From contig NZ_FMIA01000002.1 of assembly GCF_900091615.1 (NCBI RefSeq), positions 1,860,001 through 1,924,000 of the forward strand: a stretch of DNA of 64,000 nucleotides, given 5' to 3'. The notes beneath the pieces were generated by a model, which saw nothing but the letters and a program-made list of their open reading frames with translations, was not told the origin of the DNA and did no database searches. The position numbers were made by a program, and so were the translations under genes. Shown here one piece after another: positions 8,947 through 19,631 of this stretch (positions within the stretch are counted from its first letter, which is position 1; each line of letters begins with the position of its first letter). The DNA is from Micromonospora yangpuensis (lineage in GTDB: Bacteria; Actinomycetota; Actinomycetes; Mycobacteriales; Micromonosporaceae).

Positions 8947-10650
8947 TCAGGTGAGGTGGTGGTGGGCTACCGGGCGTAGCTCGCCGTCGCCGGTGGTGCC
9001 CTCGATGGTCACCGCCGCCGACCGGCCCTCGTGCCGCAGGGTGCTCACCGCGTTGCCGAAGTACGGCCCGGCCAGCTTGCGCCACCGCACGGTCGGGCGA
9101 CGGACCCCGGCGGCGCGGGCCAGGGCGCGGGCGGCCGACGCCGGCCCGGCCGCCCAGCCCAGCTTCATCACCGGGCGCATCCCGGCCGGCACCTGGTTGT
9201 GGATCGGCGAGCAGGTGAGCTGGTGCACCGGGGTGCGCATCTCCGGCTCGGCGAACTGCGCCCGGGCCACGTACGAGTGGTGGACGTCGCCGCCGAGCAC
9301 GCTGATCGACGCCGGTGGGGCGTACGCCGGACCGGCGCCTACCCGGTCGCCGGAGGTGCCCGGCTGCCCGCTGCCGATCCGCACGAAGAGCGCGCCCAGC
9401 GCGTCGAAGGAGCGACGGAACGCCGCCCAGTGTTCCAGGTCCAGCGCGCGGCGCAGGCTCTCCCCGAACTTGGCCACCCAGGCCCGGTCGGACTCGGCCA
9501 GCCGCTCGTTCCACGACTCCACGTGGTGGATGCCCGGCGGCAGCAGCCAGGGCAGCGAGGAGCCCACCACCAGGTGGTCGTAGACGCCGTGGGCCCGGTC
9601 GACGAACCAGGACCACTCGCCGGCGGGCAGCATCGCCCGGTGACCGGGCTCCAGCACCCGGCTGCACCGGTTGTCCAGCATCACCAGCCGGGTGCGGCCC
9701 AGGTCCAGCGAGTAGCTCCACTGGTACTGCACGGCCCGCCAGCGGTCGTTGTCGTGGGCCACGTCCGACTCGGTGTCCACCCGGGCGCCGAACTCGCGCA
9801 GCACCTCGGTGGCGTCCTCGGCGGCGGTGATCTTGGCGTACAGCGGGTCGGCGGTGATCTCGTCCGGCGACAGGTTGCCCAGGTGCTGGTACACCCAGTA
9901 CGAGGCCAGTCCGCTGGCGATCCGCTCGGCCCACCACGGCTGCTCCCGCATGTCCGCGCGCCAGGCCGCGGAGGTGTTCCAGTCGTCGATGACCTCGTGG
10001 TCGTCGAAGATCATCACGCTCGGCACGGTGGAGAGCAGCCAGCGGATCTCCGGGTCCCGCCACGACTCCAGGTACAGCTTGGTGTACTCGTCGAAGCTGA
10101 CCACCTGGTCTGCCGGGGCGTCCTTGGGCCGCCGCCGGCGGCGCTTGAGCAGCCGCTGCATCGTCGGTGAGGTCTCGTCTGCGTACACCTGGTCGCCGAG
10201 GAGCACCAGCAGGTCGGGCCGGCCGGCCTCACCGGCCGCGGTCATCATCCGCCGGGCGTACGCGTCGAGGGCGTCCGGGGGCAGCTTGCGGGTGGTGGCG
10301 TGCTGGGTGGTCTCCCGGCACGAGCCGAAGATCATCCGTACCGGCTGGTCGCGGTCGTCGGCGGCCCGGGTGCGGATGACGCTCGGCGGGAACTCGCTCT
10401 CCGGCAGCGGCCAGGCCACCTCGTCGCCGATCGACACCTGGTAGGTCGTGGCGCTGTCAGGGGTGAGCCCCTCCACCACCACCAACGCGTAGTGGTGGTC
10501 GTACGCGGAGAAGGTGGGGGCGCTGCCGGTGGCGCCGTCGGCGGTGCGGACGGTGACCACGGCGGGCCCGCTCGTCTCCACCCAGATCGTCGCCCTGGTG
10601 TCGACGACCCGTCGCAGCAACGGGCCGATCAGCAGGCGGGACTCAGGCAT
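8947..10650 (-). CDS. PhoD-like alkaline phosphatase/phosphodiesterase
   Basis: The 567-residue protein has the PhoD layout. An N-terminal fibronectin-like domain comes first (ATIWVETSGPAVVTVRT), then a metallophosphatase domain with GSCRE, LLGDQVYADE, FDDHEVIDDWN and a late GDVHHSYV. These carry the Asp, Asn and His ligands of the Fe/Ca centre that hydrolyses phosphodiesters. Unlike classical secreted PhoD it shows no Tat or Sec signal from the chosen ATG at 10650 (GAGGAG 7 bases upstream), so it may be cytoplasmic. A longer frame to 10800 also lacks a signal. It is transcribed leftward, divergent from ftsY, and ends in an interspersed repeat. Confidence 0.87.
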   Translation of the reverse strand: MPESRLLIGPLLRRVVDTRATIWVETSGPAVVTVRTADGATGSAPTFSAYDHHYALVVVEGLTPDSATTYQVSIGDEVAWPLPESEFPPSVIRTRAADDRDQPVRMIFGSCRETTQHATTRKLPPDALDAYARRMMTAAGEAGRPDLLVLLGDQVYADETSPTMQRLLKRRRRRPKDAPADQVVSFDEYTKLYLESWRDPEIRWLLSTVPSVMIFDDHEVIDDWNTSAAWRADMREQPWWAERIASGLASYWVYQHLGNLSPDEITADPLYAKITAAEDATEVLREFGARVDTESDVAHDNDRWRAVQYQWSYSLDLGRTRLVMLDNRCSRVLEPGHRAMLPAGEWSWFVDRAHGVYDHLVVGSSLPWLLPPGIHHVESWNERLAESDRAWVAKFGESLRRALDLEHWAAFRRSFDALGALFVRIGSGQPGTSGDRVGAGPAYAPPASISVLGGDVHHSYVARAQFAEPEMRTPVHQLTCSPIHNQVPAGMRPVMKLGWAAGPASAARALARAAGVRRPTVRWRKLAGPYFGNAVSTLRHEGRSAAVTIEGTTGDGELRPVAHHHLT

Positions 10651-10798
10651 GCGGGAACTCCTCGGGGTGAGACGATCTCTTATTTGTACCCGCTCGGCCG
10701 GCCCGCCACCCCCTGCCAGCGGCAGCGTACCCGCTGGTCGAGCGGTTGCCGGGTGCGGTGCCTGGGACGCCGTCGCCGCCATCTGACAGGATTTCGGC

Positions 10799-11968
10799 AT
10801 GGATTACCTCCTCATCGCCCTCGCGCTGCTCGGTGTGCTGATCCTGGGCGGCATCGGACTGGTGGTGCCGCGGCTGCGCCGCCGGCAGGAGCCACCGCCG
10901 GCACCGGTCGAGCCGGAGCGGACGGCGCCGGAGGTCCAGGCGCCGGAGGCCGACCTCTCCACCGGGGTCGTGGTGGAGGCTCCACCGGTGGTCGAGGCGC
11001 CCGCGCCGACCCTGGAGGTCCCCGAGCCGACCGCCGGCCGGCTGATCCGGCTGCGGTCGCGGCTCTCCCGCTCGCAGAACGCCTTCGGCAAGGGGCTGCT
11101 CGGCCTGCTCAGCCGGGACCACCTGGACGAGGACGCCTGGGAGGAGATCGAGGACAGCCTGATCACCGCGGACGTCGGCATCGACGCCACCCGGGAGATC
11201 GTCGACCGGCTGCGTGAGCGTACCCGGGTCCTCGGCACCCGCTCGGCCGTCGAACTGCGGGCGCTGCTCGCCGCCGAGCTGGTGAACGCCCTCGACCCGG
11301 AGCTGGACCGGTCGCTGAACACCACAGGTAAGCCGGACGCCCCGGCGGTGTTGCTGGTGGTCGGGGTCAACGGGGCCGGCAAGACCACCACCTGCGGCAA
11401 GATCGCCCGGGTGCTGGTCGCCGACGGCCGTACCGTGCTGCTCGGCGCCGCCGACACGTTCCGGGCCGCCGCCGCCGACCAGTTGCAGACCTGGGGTGGC
11501 CGGGTGGGTGCCGAGACGGTACGCGGGCCGGAGGGTGCCGACCCGGCAAGCGTCGCCTTCGACGCGGTCCGGCGGGGCATCGACACCGGCGTGGACACCG
11601 TGCTGATCGACACCGCCGGGCGGCTGCAGAACAAGATCGGCCTGATGGACGAGCTGGGCAAGGTCAAGCGGGTGGTGACCAAGCACGGCCCGATCGACGA
11701 GACGCTGCTCATCCTGGACGCCACCACCGGGCAGAACGGTCTGGAGCAGGCCCGGGTCTTCACCGAGGTGGTCAACGTCACCGGGGTGGTGCTCACCAAG
11801 CTCGACGGCACCGCCAAGGGCGGCATCGTGATCGCCGTGCAACGCAAGCTCGGCATCCCGGTGAAGCTGGTCGGCCTGGGTGAGGGGCCGGACGATCTGG
11901 CGCCCTTCGAGCCGACCCAGTTCGTCGACGCGCTGCTCGGCACCGAGCCGCTCGCCCGGGACGCGTAA
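10799..11968 (+). CDS. ftsY: Signal recognition particle receptor FtsY
   Basis: This SRP receptor GTPase has 389 residues. It starts with a hydrophobic helix (residues 3–23) that anchors it in the membrane, then a short acidic Pro/Glu linker in place of the long A domain of E. coli. The NG domain follows, with P-loop GVNGAGKTTT, the DTFRAAAADQL box, DTAGRLQNK and TKLDGTAKGG. It binds the Ffh–nascent chain complex and passes it to SecYEG; its partner ffh is 5.4 kb downstream. Genes for nitrogen uptake and sensing lie between the two. The ATG at 10799 is the only sensible start. Confidence 0.97.
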   Translation: MDYLLIALALLGVLILGGIGLVVPRLRRRQEPPPAPVEPERTAPEVQAPEADLSTGVVVEAPPVVEAPAPTLEVPEPTAGRLIRLRSRLSRSQNAFGKGLLGLLSRDHLDEDAWEEIEDSLITADVGIDATREIVDRLRERTRVLGTRSAVELRALLAAELVNALDPELDRSLNTTGKPDAPAVLLVVGVNGAGKTTTCGKIARVLVADGRTVLLGAADTFRAAAADQLQTWGGRVGAETVRGPEGADPASVAFDAVRRGIDTGVDTVLIDTAGRLQNKIGLMDELGKVKRVVTKHGPIDETLLILDATTGQNGLEQARVFTEVVNVTGVVLTKLDGTAKGGIVIAVQRKLGIPVKLVGLGEGPDDLAPFEPTQFVDALLGTEPLARDA

Positions 11969-11974
11969 CCTCGG

Positions 11975-12838
11975 GTGACCATCGACGATCGCACCTTCAC
12001 CGGGTGGCGTGATCCGCGCCAGTCGGGGCCGCGCCTCGGGAGACCGTACGTGACTTCGCAGGAGATCCCGCTGCACGGCGGGAACGTCAGCACCGTGGTC
12101 CGGGTGGGCGACACCGTCCGGCGTAACGCCGGCCCGTGGACACCGGCCGTGCACGCCCTGTTGCGCCACCTGGAGTACGTCGGCTTCAGCGGTGCGCCCC
12201 GCGCGCTGGGCATGGACGAGCGCAACCGGGAGGTGCTGTCGTACCTGGAGGGGGAGTGCGGGGAGTACCCGCTCGCCGGGCACTGGGTGACCGACGAGGC
12301 GCTGGTGACGGTCGCCACCATGCTGCGGATGTTCCACGACGCCCAGTACGGTTTCGTGCCCCCGCCCGGGGCGGTCTGGCGCTCGTTCGGCCCGCCGCCG
12401 CCGGACACCGAGGTGATCTGCCATCACGACGCCGCCCCGCACAACGTGATCTGGCGACCGGACGGCACCCTCGGGCTGATCGACTTCGACCTCGCCTCGC
12501 CCGGCGCGCGGATCTACGACGTCGCCTACGCCGCCTGGACCTGGGTGCCGATCTTCTCCGACCGGGACTCGATAACCCTGGGCTGGAAGCGCCCGGACCG
12601 GCCGCGCCGGCTGCGGCTCTTCGCCGACGCGTACGGGCTGATCCCCCGGGACCGGCACCGGCTGATCCGGACCATCCGCAAGCGGATCGTCGACCACGTC
12701 GAGGGGATCCGGCGGATGGCCGCCGCCGGCGAGCCGGCTTTCGTCCGGATCGTGCACAAGGGTCACCTTCGTCGCCCCATGCGTGACCTGCGCCTGCTCG
12801 ACTACGAGCGGCACGCCCTGGAGCACGCGCTGCGCTGA
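11975..12838 (+). CDS. Phosphotransferase of the APH (aminoglycoside/choline kinase-like) family
   Basis: This 287-residue soluble protein carries the kinase-fold catalytic loop HHDAAPHNVIW and the metal-binding LIDFDLAS, which correspond to HGDxxxxN and DxD of the APH family. The N-terminal lobe is small, starting GNVSTVVRVGDTVRR. The substrate cannot be told from sequence; family members act on antibiotics, choline, homoserine or sugars. The GTG at 11975 lies 6 bases after the ftsY stop, so the two are probably cotranscribed. Nothing suggests a dedicated resistance role. Confidence 0.8.
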   Translation: MTIDDRTFTGWRDPRQSGPRLGRPYVTSQEIPLHGGNVSTVVRVGDTVRRNAGPWTPAVHALLRHLEYVGFSGAPRALGMDERNREVLSYLEGECGEYPLAGHWVTDEALVTVATMLRMFHDAQYGFVPPPGAVWRSFGPPPPDTEVICHHDAAPHNVIWRPDGTLGLIDFDLASPGARIYDVAYAAWTWVPIFSDRDSITLGWKRPDRPRRLRLFADAYGLIPRDRHRLIRTIRKRIVDHVEGIRRMAAAGEPAFVRIVHKGHLRRPMRDLRLLDYERHALEHALR

Positions 12839-12908
12839 CCGGGTCGGGGAGACCCCCTCCACCGACCGGTCCGCCGACCTCGGCCGTTGTGCCGATGGTG
12901 CGGTTTTC

Positions 12909-12968
12909 TTCACACGTTGGAAACAAGCCGTCACGCCTTGGAAATCGACGGGGCACGTTCCGTGAAAC
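12909..12968 (+). promoter_or_regulatory. GlnR boxes upstream of amt
   Basis: TTCAC-N6-GAAAC (12909–12924), then five bases, GTCAC-N6-GAAAT (12930–12945), then a weaker GGCAC-N7-GAAAC (12952–12968). The alternating CAC and GAAA half-sites match the GlnR box pattern (gTnAC-n6-GaAAC) known from the amtB promoter of Streptomyces. They sit 90–150 bases before the amt start and imply activation of amt–glnB–glnD under nitrogen limitation. Confidence 0.82.
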
Positions 12969-13058
12969 AGCCGCCGGAGAGAGTTCCGCGCAACCGGCGT
13001 ACGGGCGACGCTGCCCCGGAAGCCGCGAAGGAGGGAACCCCACTTTTAGGAGGCCAGC

Positions 13059-14793
<1,735 letters not shown>

Positions 14794-14808
14794 GTCGGAG
14801 CTGCCACC

Positions 14809-17229
14809 ATGGCCTCGTCGATCAGGAAGAACGTGTCTGCATCCGCCCCGGGCGGTGACGCGCGACGCCTGGTCGACGAGGCCGTCGGCGTGCCCGGCGG
14901 GGTGGGGGCGTCGGCCCGGGCGGCCCGGGCCGATGCGTACGACCGTTGGTTGGGTTCGCTGCTGCCGGCCCGGCCCGGGGTGGCCCTGGTCGCCGTCGGC
15001 GGGCTCGGCCGGCGCCAGTGCGCCCCCTACGGCGATCTCGACCTGGTGCTGTTGCACGCCGGCGTGCCCGGCGTCGACGAGCTGGCCGCGTCGCTGTGGT
15101 ACCCGATCTGGGACGCCGGGGTCCGGCTGGACCACTCGGTGCGCACCGTCGCCGAGGCGCTGTCGGTGGCCCAGGACGACGTCAAGGTCGCCCTCGGCCT
15201 GCTCGACGCCCGGTACGTCGCCGGTGACCGCGAGCTGGCCGACTCGCTGATCCGCACCGCCGCCGACCACTGGCGGCGCACCGCCGTCCGTCAGCTCCCC
15301 GGGCTGCGGGAGATCACCCTGGCCCGCTGGCAGGCCCACGGTGAGCTGGCCTTCCTGCTCGAAGGTGACCTCAAGGAGGCCGCCGGAGGGCTGCGCGACG
15401 TGGGCATCCTGCGGGCGATCGCCACCGCCGGGGTCACCGACGCGCTCCGCCCGGCGGTGCACGCCGCGCACCGCCGGCTGCTGGACACCCGCGACGCCCT
15501 GCACCAGCAGGTCGGCCGCCGGGTGGACCGACTGCTCGCCCAGGAACGCGACGGCGTCGCCGCCCTGCTCGGCCTGCGCGCCCCCGACATCGTCACCGAC
15601 CCGGGCACGGGCCGGCCCGGCGACGGTGGGCCGGACGCGGCGGTGGCCGGCGACGGTGGGCCGGGCGTGGGCCTGACCGGCGGCGGTGCGCTGACCGGCG
15701 ACGGTGGTCCGGGTCTGGTCCGCGACGGTGACCTGGTGCTGCGGCGGGTCGCCGGGGACGCCCGGACGGTCGGGCACGCCCTCGACGACGCCTGGCGGGC
15801 CGCCGACCGGATGCGCTCCGGGCGACGCCGCGGGATCCCCGGGCCGCCGGTGCGTCGACCCGTGGCCCGGGACGTGGTCGAGCACGACGGCGAGCTGGTA
15901 CTGGCCCGTACCGCCATCGGCGCCCGCCCCGACCCCAGCCTGTCGCTGCGGGTGGCCGCGGCGGCGGCCACCACCCGGCTGCCCATCGCCCGGGCCACCT
16001 GCGAGTGGCTGGCGGCGTACTGCCCGGCGCTGCCCGCCCCCTGGCCGCCGGAGGCCCGCGCCGCGCTGCTCACCCTGCTCGGCGCGGGGGCCGGCCTGGT
16101 GCCGGCCTGGGAGGCCTGCGACCGGTACGGCCTGGTCGACCGTTGGCTGCCGGAGTGGACCCGGCTGCGCAGCCTGCCCCAGCACAACCCGGTGCACCGG
16201 TTCACCCTCGACCGGCACCTGGTGCAGACCGCGTACGAGGCGAGCCGGCACACCCGTGACGTCGACCGTCCCGACCTGCTGCTGCTCGGCGCGTTCCTGC
16301 ACGACATCGGCAAGGGCCTCGGCGGCGACCACAGCCTGGTCGGCGCACCGATCGCCGAGGCGATGGCCGCCCGGACGGGACTGCCGGCGACGGAGGCGGC
16401 GCTGATCGGCACCCTGGTCCGGCTGCACCTGCTCCTGCCGGACGTGGCCACCCGCCGGGACCTCTCCGACCCCAAGACCATCGCCGGGGTGGCCGAACGG
16501 GTAGGCGACACCACCACCCTGGACCTGCTGCACGCGCTGGTACGCGCCGACGCCGCCGCCACCGGCCCGGCCGCCTGGTCGGACTGGAAGGGACGGCTGG
16601 TCGCCGAACTCGTCTCCCGGGTGCGTACCGCCCTGGACACCGGGGTGGTGCCGGCGCCACCGGACCCGGATCCGGCGCTGGTGGCCGGGCCACTGCCGGT
16701 CGTACACCTGGCTGCCGACCGGGTGTCGGTGGCCGCGGCGGACCGACGCGGCCTGCTCGCGACGGTGGCCGGTTGCCTGGCCCTGCACCGGCTGGAGGTG
16801 CTCGCCGCGGATGCCGCCACGGTCGACGGCCGGGCCCTGGTCCAGTTCCGGGTGCAGCCCCGGTACGGGCTCGCACCCGACCCGATCGCGCTCACCGCCG
16901 ACCTGCGCCGGGCCGTCAACGGCGACGTCTCGGTCACCCAACGGCTGCGCGGCCGGGCGCTGGCCGCCCGGGGCGAGGGAGCCGCCCCGCGGGTGGTCTG
17001 GCACCGGGAGGCGGCCACCGACGCGGTCCTGCTGGAACTGCGCGCGGCCGACGCCGCCGGCCTGCTCTACCGGGTCGCCTGCGCGCTGGACGAGGCCGGC
17101 GCCCAGGTCCGGGCGGCCCGGATCGCCACCCTCGGCGCCGACGTGGTGGACACCTTCTACCTGGTCGGCGGCGCCCCCACCGACCCCGAACGGGCCCGCT
17201 TGGAGGCCGCCGTCCTCACCGCGGTGTAA
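14809..17229 (+). CDS. glnD: PII nucleotidyltransferase/removing enzyme GlnD
   Basis: This is an 806-residue sensor of glutamine status. The nucleotidyltransferase domain has GGLGRRQCAPYGDLDLVLL near residues 64–82. A central helical region follows, then the HD domain with FLHDIGKG near 490, then two C-terminal ACT domains (about 640–806) that bind glutamine. In actinobacteria it adenylylates and deadenylylates GlnK. Residues about 265–305 are a Gly/Asp-rich insert with an imperfect GDGGPG repeat, absent from the enterobacterial enzyme and probably disordered. The ATG at 14809 has GGAG 8 bases upstream. The stop codon overlaps the start of interspersed repeat copy B. Confidence 0.95.
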   Translation: MASSIRKNVSASAPGGDARRLVDEAVGVPGGVGASARAARADAYDRWLGSLLPARPGVALVAVGGLGRRQCAPYGDLDLVLLHAGVPGVDELAASLWYPIWDAGVRLDHSVRTVAEALSVAQDDVKVALGLLDARYVAGDRELADSLIRTAADHWRRTAVRQLPGLREITLARWQAHGELAFLLEGDLKEAAGGLRDVGILRAIATAGVTDALRPAVHAAHRRLLDTRDALHQQVGRRVDRLLAQERDGVAALLGLRAPDIVTDPGTGRPGDGGPDAAVAGDGGPGVGLTGGGALTGDGGPGLVRDGDLVLRRVAGDARTVGHALDDAWRAADRMRSGRRRGIPGPPVRRPVARDVVEHDGELVLARTAIGARPDPSLSLRVAAAAATTRLPIARATCEWLAAYCPALPAPWPPEARAALLTLLGAGAGLVPAWEACDRYGLVDRWLPEWTRLRSLPQHNPVHRFTLDRHLVQTAYEASRHTRDVDRPDLLLLGAFLHDIGKGLGGDHSLVGAPIAEAMAARTGLPATEAALIGTLVRLHLLLPDVATRRDLSDPKTIAGVAERVGDTTTLDLLHALVRADAAATGPAAWSDWKGRLVAELVSRVRTALDTGVVPAPPDPDPALVAGPLPVVHLAADRVSVAAADRRGLLATVAGCLALHRLEVLAADAATVDGRALVQFRVQPRYGLAPDPIALTADLRRAVNGDVSVTQRLRGRALAARGEGAAPRVVWHREAATDAVLLELRAADAAGLLYRVACALDEAGAQVRAARIATLGADVVDTFYLVGGAPTDPERARLEAAVLTAV

Positions 17230-17280
17230 GGAAGGGCCCCCTGTTAACGCATTCGGTAGAGAAGGGTTCCCCTCTCACCG
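17225..17280 (+). repeat. Interspersed repeat, copy B
   Basis: TGTAAGGAAGGGCCCC then CTGTTAACGC, ATTCGGTAGAGAAGGG and TTCCCC. The TAA of glnD is the TAA of the repeat. It has the same two-part layout as the copies at 8895, 22291, 48430 and 50434. It lies between glnD and ffh and could end the nitrogen operon transcript. Confidence 0.85.
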
Positions 17281-17413
17281 TCCACGCCCGGCGGGCCGGC
17301 CGACCGTGGGCCGGCGCTCAGCGGGGGATACGCGTGGCGGGATACCCTAACGGTGACCGGACCTGCCCGGTCGCGTTGTGCCCGCCGGAACGACTGACAA
17401 ACGGGATGTTCGC

Positions 17414-18967
17414 GTGTTTGACACCTTGAGTGACCGCCTGTCCGGGATCTTCACGAAGCTTCGCGGCAAGGGCCGGCTCACCGACGCCGACATCGACGCC
17501 ACCGCGCGCGAGATCCGGATGGCGTTGCTGGAGGCCGACGTCGCGCTGCCGGTGGTCAAGGGCTTCATCGCGAACGTCAAGGAGCGGGCCCGCAGCGCGG
17601 AGGTCTCCCAGGCGCTCAACCCGGCCCAGCAGATCATCAAGATCGTCAACGAGGAGCTGGTGAACGTCCTCGGCGGCGAGGGCCGGCGGTTGCAGTTCGC
17701 CAAGCAGCCACCGACGGTGATCATGCTCGCCGGCCTGCAGGGCTCCGGTAAGACCACCCTCGCCGGCAAGCTGGCCCGCTGGCTCAAGGGCCAGGGCCAC
17801 CAGCCGCTGCTGGTCGCCGCCGACCTGCAGCGCCCCAACGCCGTCGGGCAGCTCCAGGTGCTCGGTGGCCGGGCCGGGGTCGAGGTGTACGCCCCGGAGC
17901 CCGGCAACGGCACCGGTGACCCGGTGCAGGTGGCGCGGGCCTCGATCGAGCACGCCCGGCGGGCCGCCCGGGACATCGTCATCGTCGACACCGCCGGCCG
18001 GCTCGGTATCGACGCCGACATGATGCGGCAGGCCGCCGACATCCGGGACGCGGTACAGCCGGACGAGGTCATCTTCGTCATCGACGCGATGGTCGGTCAG
18101 GACGCCGTGCGTACCGCCGAGGCGTTCCGCGACGGTGTCGGCATCACCGGTGTGGTGCTCTCCAAGCTCGACGGCGACGCCCGGGGTGGCGCGGCCCTGT
18201 CGGTGCGGGAGGTCACCGGGCAGCCGATCCTCTTCGCCTCCACCGGCGAGAAGCTGGAGGACTTCGACGTCTTCCACCCCGACCGGATGGCCAGCCGGAT
18301 CCTCGGCATGGGCGACGTCCTCACTCTGATCGAGCAGGCCGAGCAGGCCTTCGACACCGATCAGAAGGAGAAGATGACCGCCAAGCTGATGGGCGGTGAG
18401 CAGTTCACCCTGGAGGACTTCCTCGACCAGCTGATCGCGGTCCGGCGGATGGGCCCGATCGCCAACGTGCTGGCCATGATGCCCGGCATGGGGCAGATGA
18501 AGGACCAGCTCGGTGAGCTGGACGACAAGCACTTCGACCGGGTCACCGCGATCATCCGGTCGATGACCCCGGCCGAGCGGAGCACCCCGAAGATCATCAA
18601 CGGCTCCCGGCGGGCCCGGATCGCCGCCGGCTCCGGGGTCACCGTGATGGACGTCAACCAGCTGCTCAACCGCTTCGCCGACGCGCAGAAGATGATGAAG
18701 CAGATGGGCGGCATGATGGGCCTGCCCGGCGGCGGTCGACGCAAGGCGACCAAGTCGCCGAAGAACAAGCGCAAGGGCACCAAGGGCGGCAACCGGCCGC
18801 GCGCCGGGGCGCAGGGTGGGCTGCCTCCGGGCTTCCCGGGCGGCATGCCGCAGCTGCCGCCGGGGATGAACCCGGACGACCTGGCCGGCCAGGGGCTGCC
18901 GCCGGGCTTCAAGCTTCCGAAGATCGACTTCAACAAGCTCGGCAAGGGGGACAAGGGCCCGCGCTGA
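17414..18967 (+). CDS. ffh: Signal recognition particle protein Ffh
   Basis: This SRP GTPase has 517 residues. The N domain is followed by the G domain with P-loop GLQGSGKTT (near residue 107), DTAGRL (near 193) and SKLDGDARGG (near 250). The methionine-rich M domain that binds signal peptides and 4.5S RNA starts near 300, with the RNA-binding region SGVTVMDVNQLLNRF. The tail has basic KNKRKGTKGGNRPR and then a Pro/Gly/Met-rich stretch. The start is the GTG at 17414 (FDTLSDRLSGIF); an upstream in-frame ATG at 17378 would add 12 unrelated residues. It works with FtsY, encoded upstream. Confidence 0.97.
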   Translation: MFDTLSDRLSGIFTKLRGKGRLTDADIDATAREIRMALLEADVALPVVKGFIANVKERARSAEVSQALNPAQQIIKIVNEELVNVLGGEGRRLQFAKQPPTVIMLAGLQGSGKTTLAGKLARWLKGQGHQPLLVAADLQRPNAVGQLQVLGGRAGVEVYAPEPGNGTGDPVQVARASIEHARRAARDIVIVDTAGRLGIDADMMRQAADIRDAVQPDEVIFVIDAMVGQDAVRTAEAFRDGVGITGVVLSKLDGDARGGAALSVREVTGQPILFASTGEKLEDFDVFHPDRMASRILGMGDVLTLIEQAEQAFDTDQKEKMTAKLMGGEQFTLEDFLDQLIAVRRMGPIANVLAMMPGMGQMKDQLGELDDKHFDRVTAIIRSMTPAERSTPKIINGSRRARIAAGSGVTVMDVNQLLNRFADAQKMMKQMGGMMGLPGGGRRKATKSPKNKRKGTKGGNRPRAGAQGGLPPGFPGGMPQLPPGMNPDDLAGQGLPPGFKLPKIDFNKLGKGDKGPR

Positions 18968-19034
18968 CGCGTGTCGGTGACGGCGGGCGACCTCGTGGAC
19001 GCTTAGGGTGAGGTCTCCTCTGGAAGGAGGAGTC

Positions 19035-19613
19035 ATGACCGTGGCACCCATCCTGCCCGAGCGCTCGGAGTGGACGGTCGACGACCTCGGCGACCTGCCG
19101 AAGGACCTTCCGTACGAACTGATCAACGGAAGGTTGATCGTGCCGTCCCCCACCGCGCTCCACCAGGACCTCTGCGTCTGCCTGCTGCTGGCGCTCGGAG
19201 TCGACTGCCCGCCCGACCTCATGGTCAGCATCGACCTGTCCATGCAGGTCGACCGGCGCAACGAACCCCGTCCGGACGTGGTCGCCATCCGGCGGGAGCA
19301 CGCCGACCGCAGCCCGGTACCGATCGCCGACGCGCCGCTGGTGGTCGAGGTGATCTCCCCGTCCTCGGTCTTCCGGGACATGTACGACAAGGCCCGGGTC
19401 TACGCCCGCGCCGGGGTACGGACCTACTGGGTGGTCGAGCCGCTGCACGAGCGGATGACGCTCACCGAGTTCGTGCTCGGCCCGAGGGGCGAGTACGAGG
19501 CAGCCACCCACACCGAGGACCTCTTCGTCACCGAGCGGCCCTGGAAGGTCTCGGTCGACCTGCCGGCGTTGACCGCCCGCCGGGCCGGTCTGCTGACCCG
19601 CGACGGGCAGTGA
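19035..19613 (+). CDS. Uma2-family (DUF820) predicted restriction-like endonuclease
   Basis: This 192-residue protein has the DUF820/Uma2 fold, a PD-(D/E)xK nuclease relative. The core reads RPDVVAIRRE … LVVEVISPSS … KARVYARAGVRTYWVVEP, giving the Asp, Glu and Lys of the active site. These proteins are abundant in cyanobacteria and actinobacteria; no clear cellular role is known. The ATG at 19035 has GGAGGAG 6 bases upstream; a longer frame to 19008 lacks a site. It is a single gene between ffh and the amidohydrolase, with no partner methylase. Confidence 0.85.
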   Translation: MTVAPILPERSEWTVDDLGDLPKDLPYELINGRLIVPSPTALHQDLCVCLLLALGVDCPPDLMVSIDLSMQVDRRNEPRPDVVAIRREHADRSPVPIADAPLVVEVISPSSVFRDMYDKARVYARAGVRTYWVVEPLHERMTLTEFVLGPRGEYEAATHTEDLFVTERPWKVSVDLPALTARRAGLLTRDGQ

Positions 19614-19631
19614 TCCGGTAGGACTGTGCAC

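Noticed and set aside
11975..12838. Antibiotic-resistance kinase
   Set aside because: The APH fold alone does not show resistance; its place in the ftsY transcript suggests a housekeeping gene.
19035..19613. Restriction–modification system
   Set aside because: Uma2 proteins share the nuclease fold but no methylase or specificity gene is adjacent.
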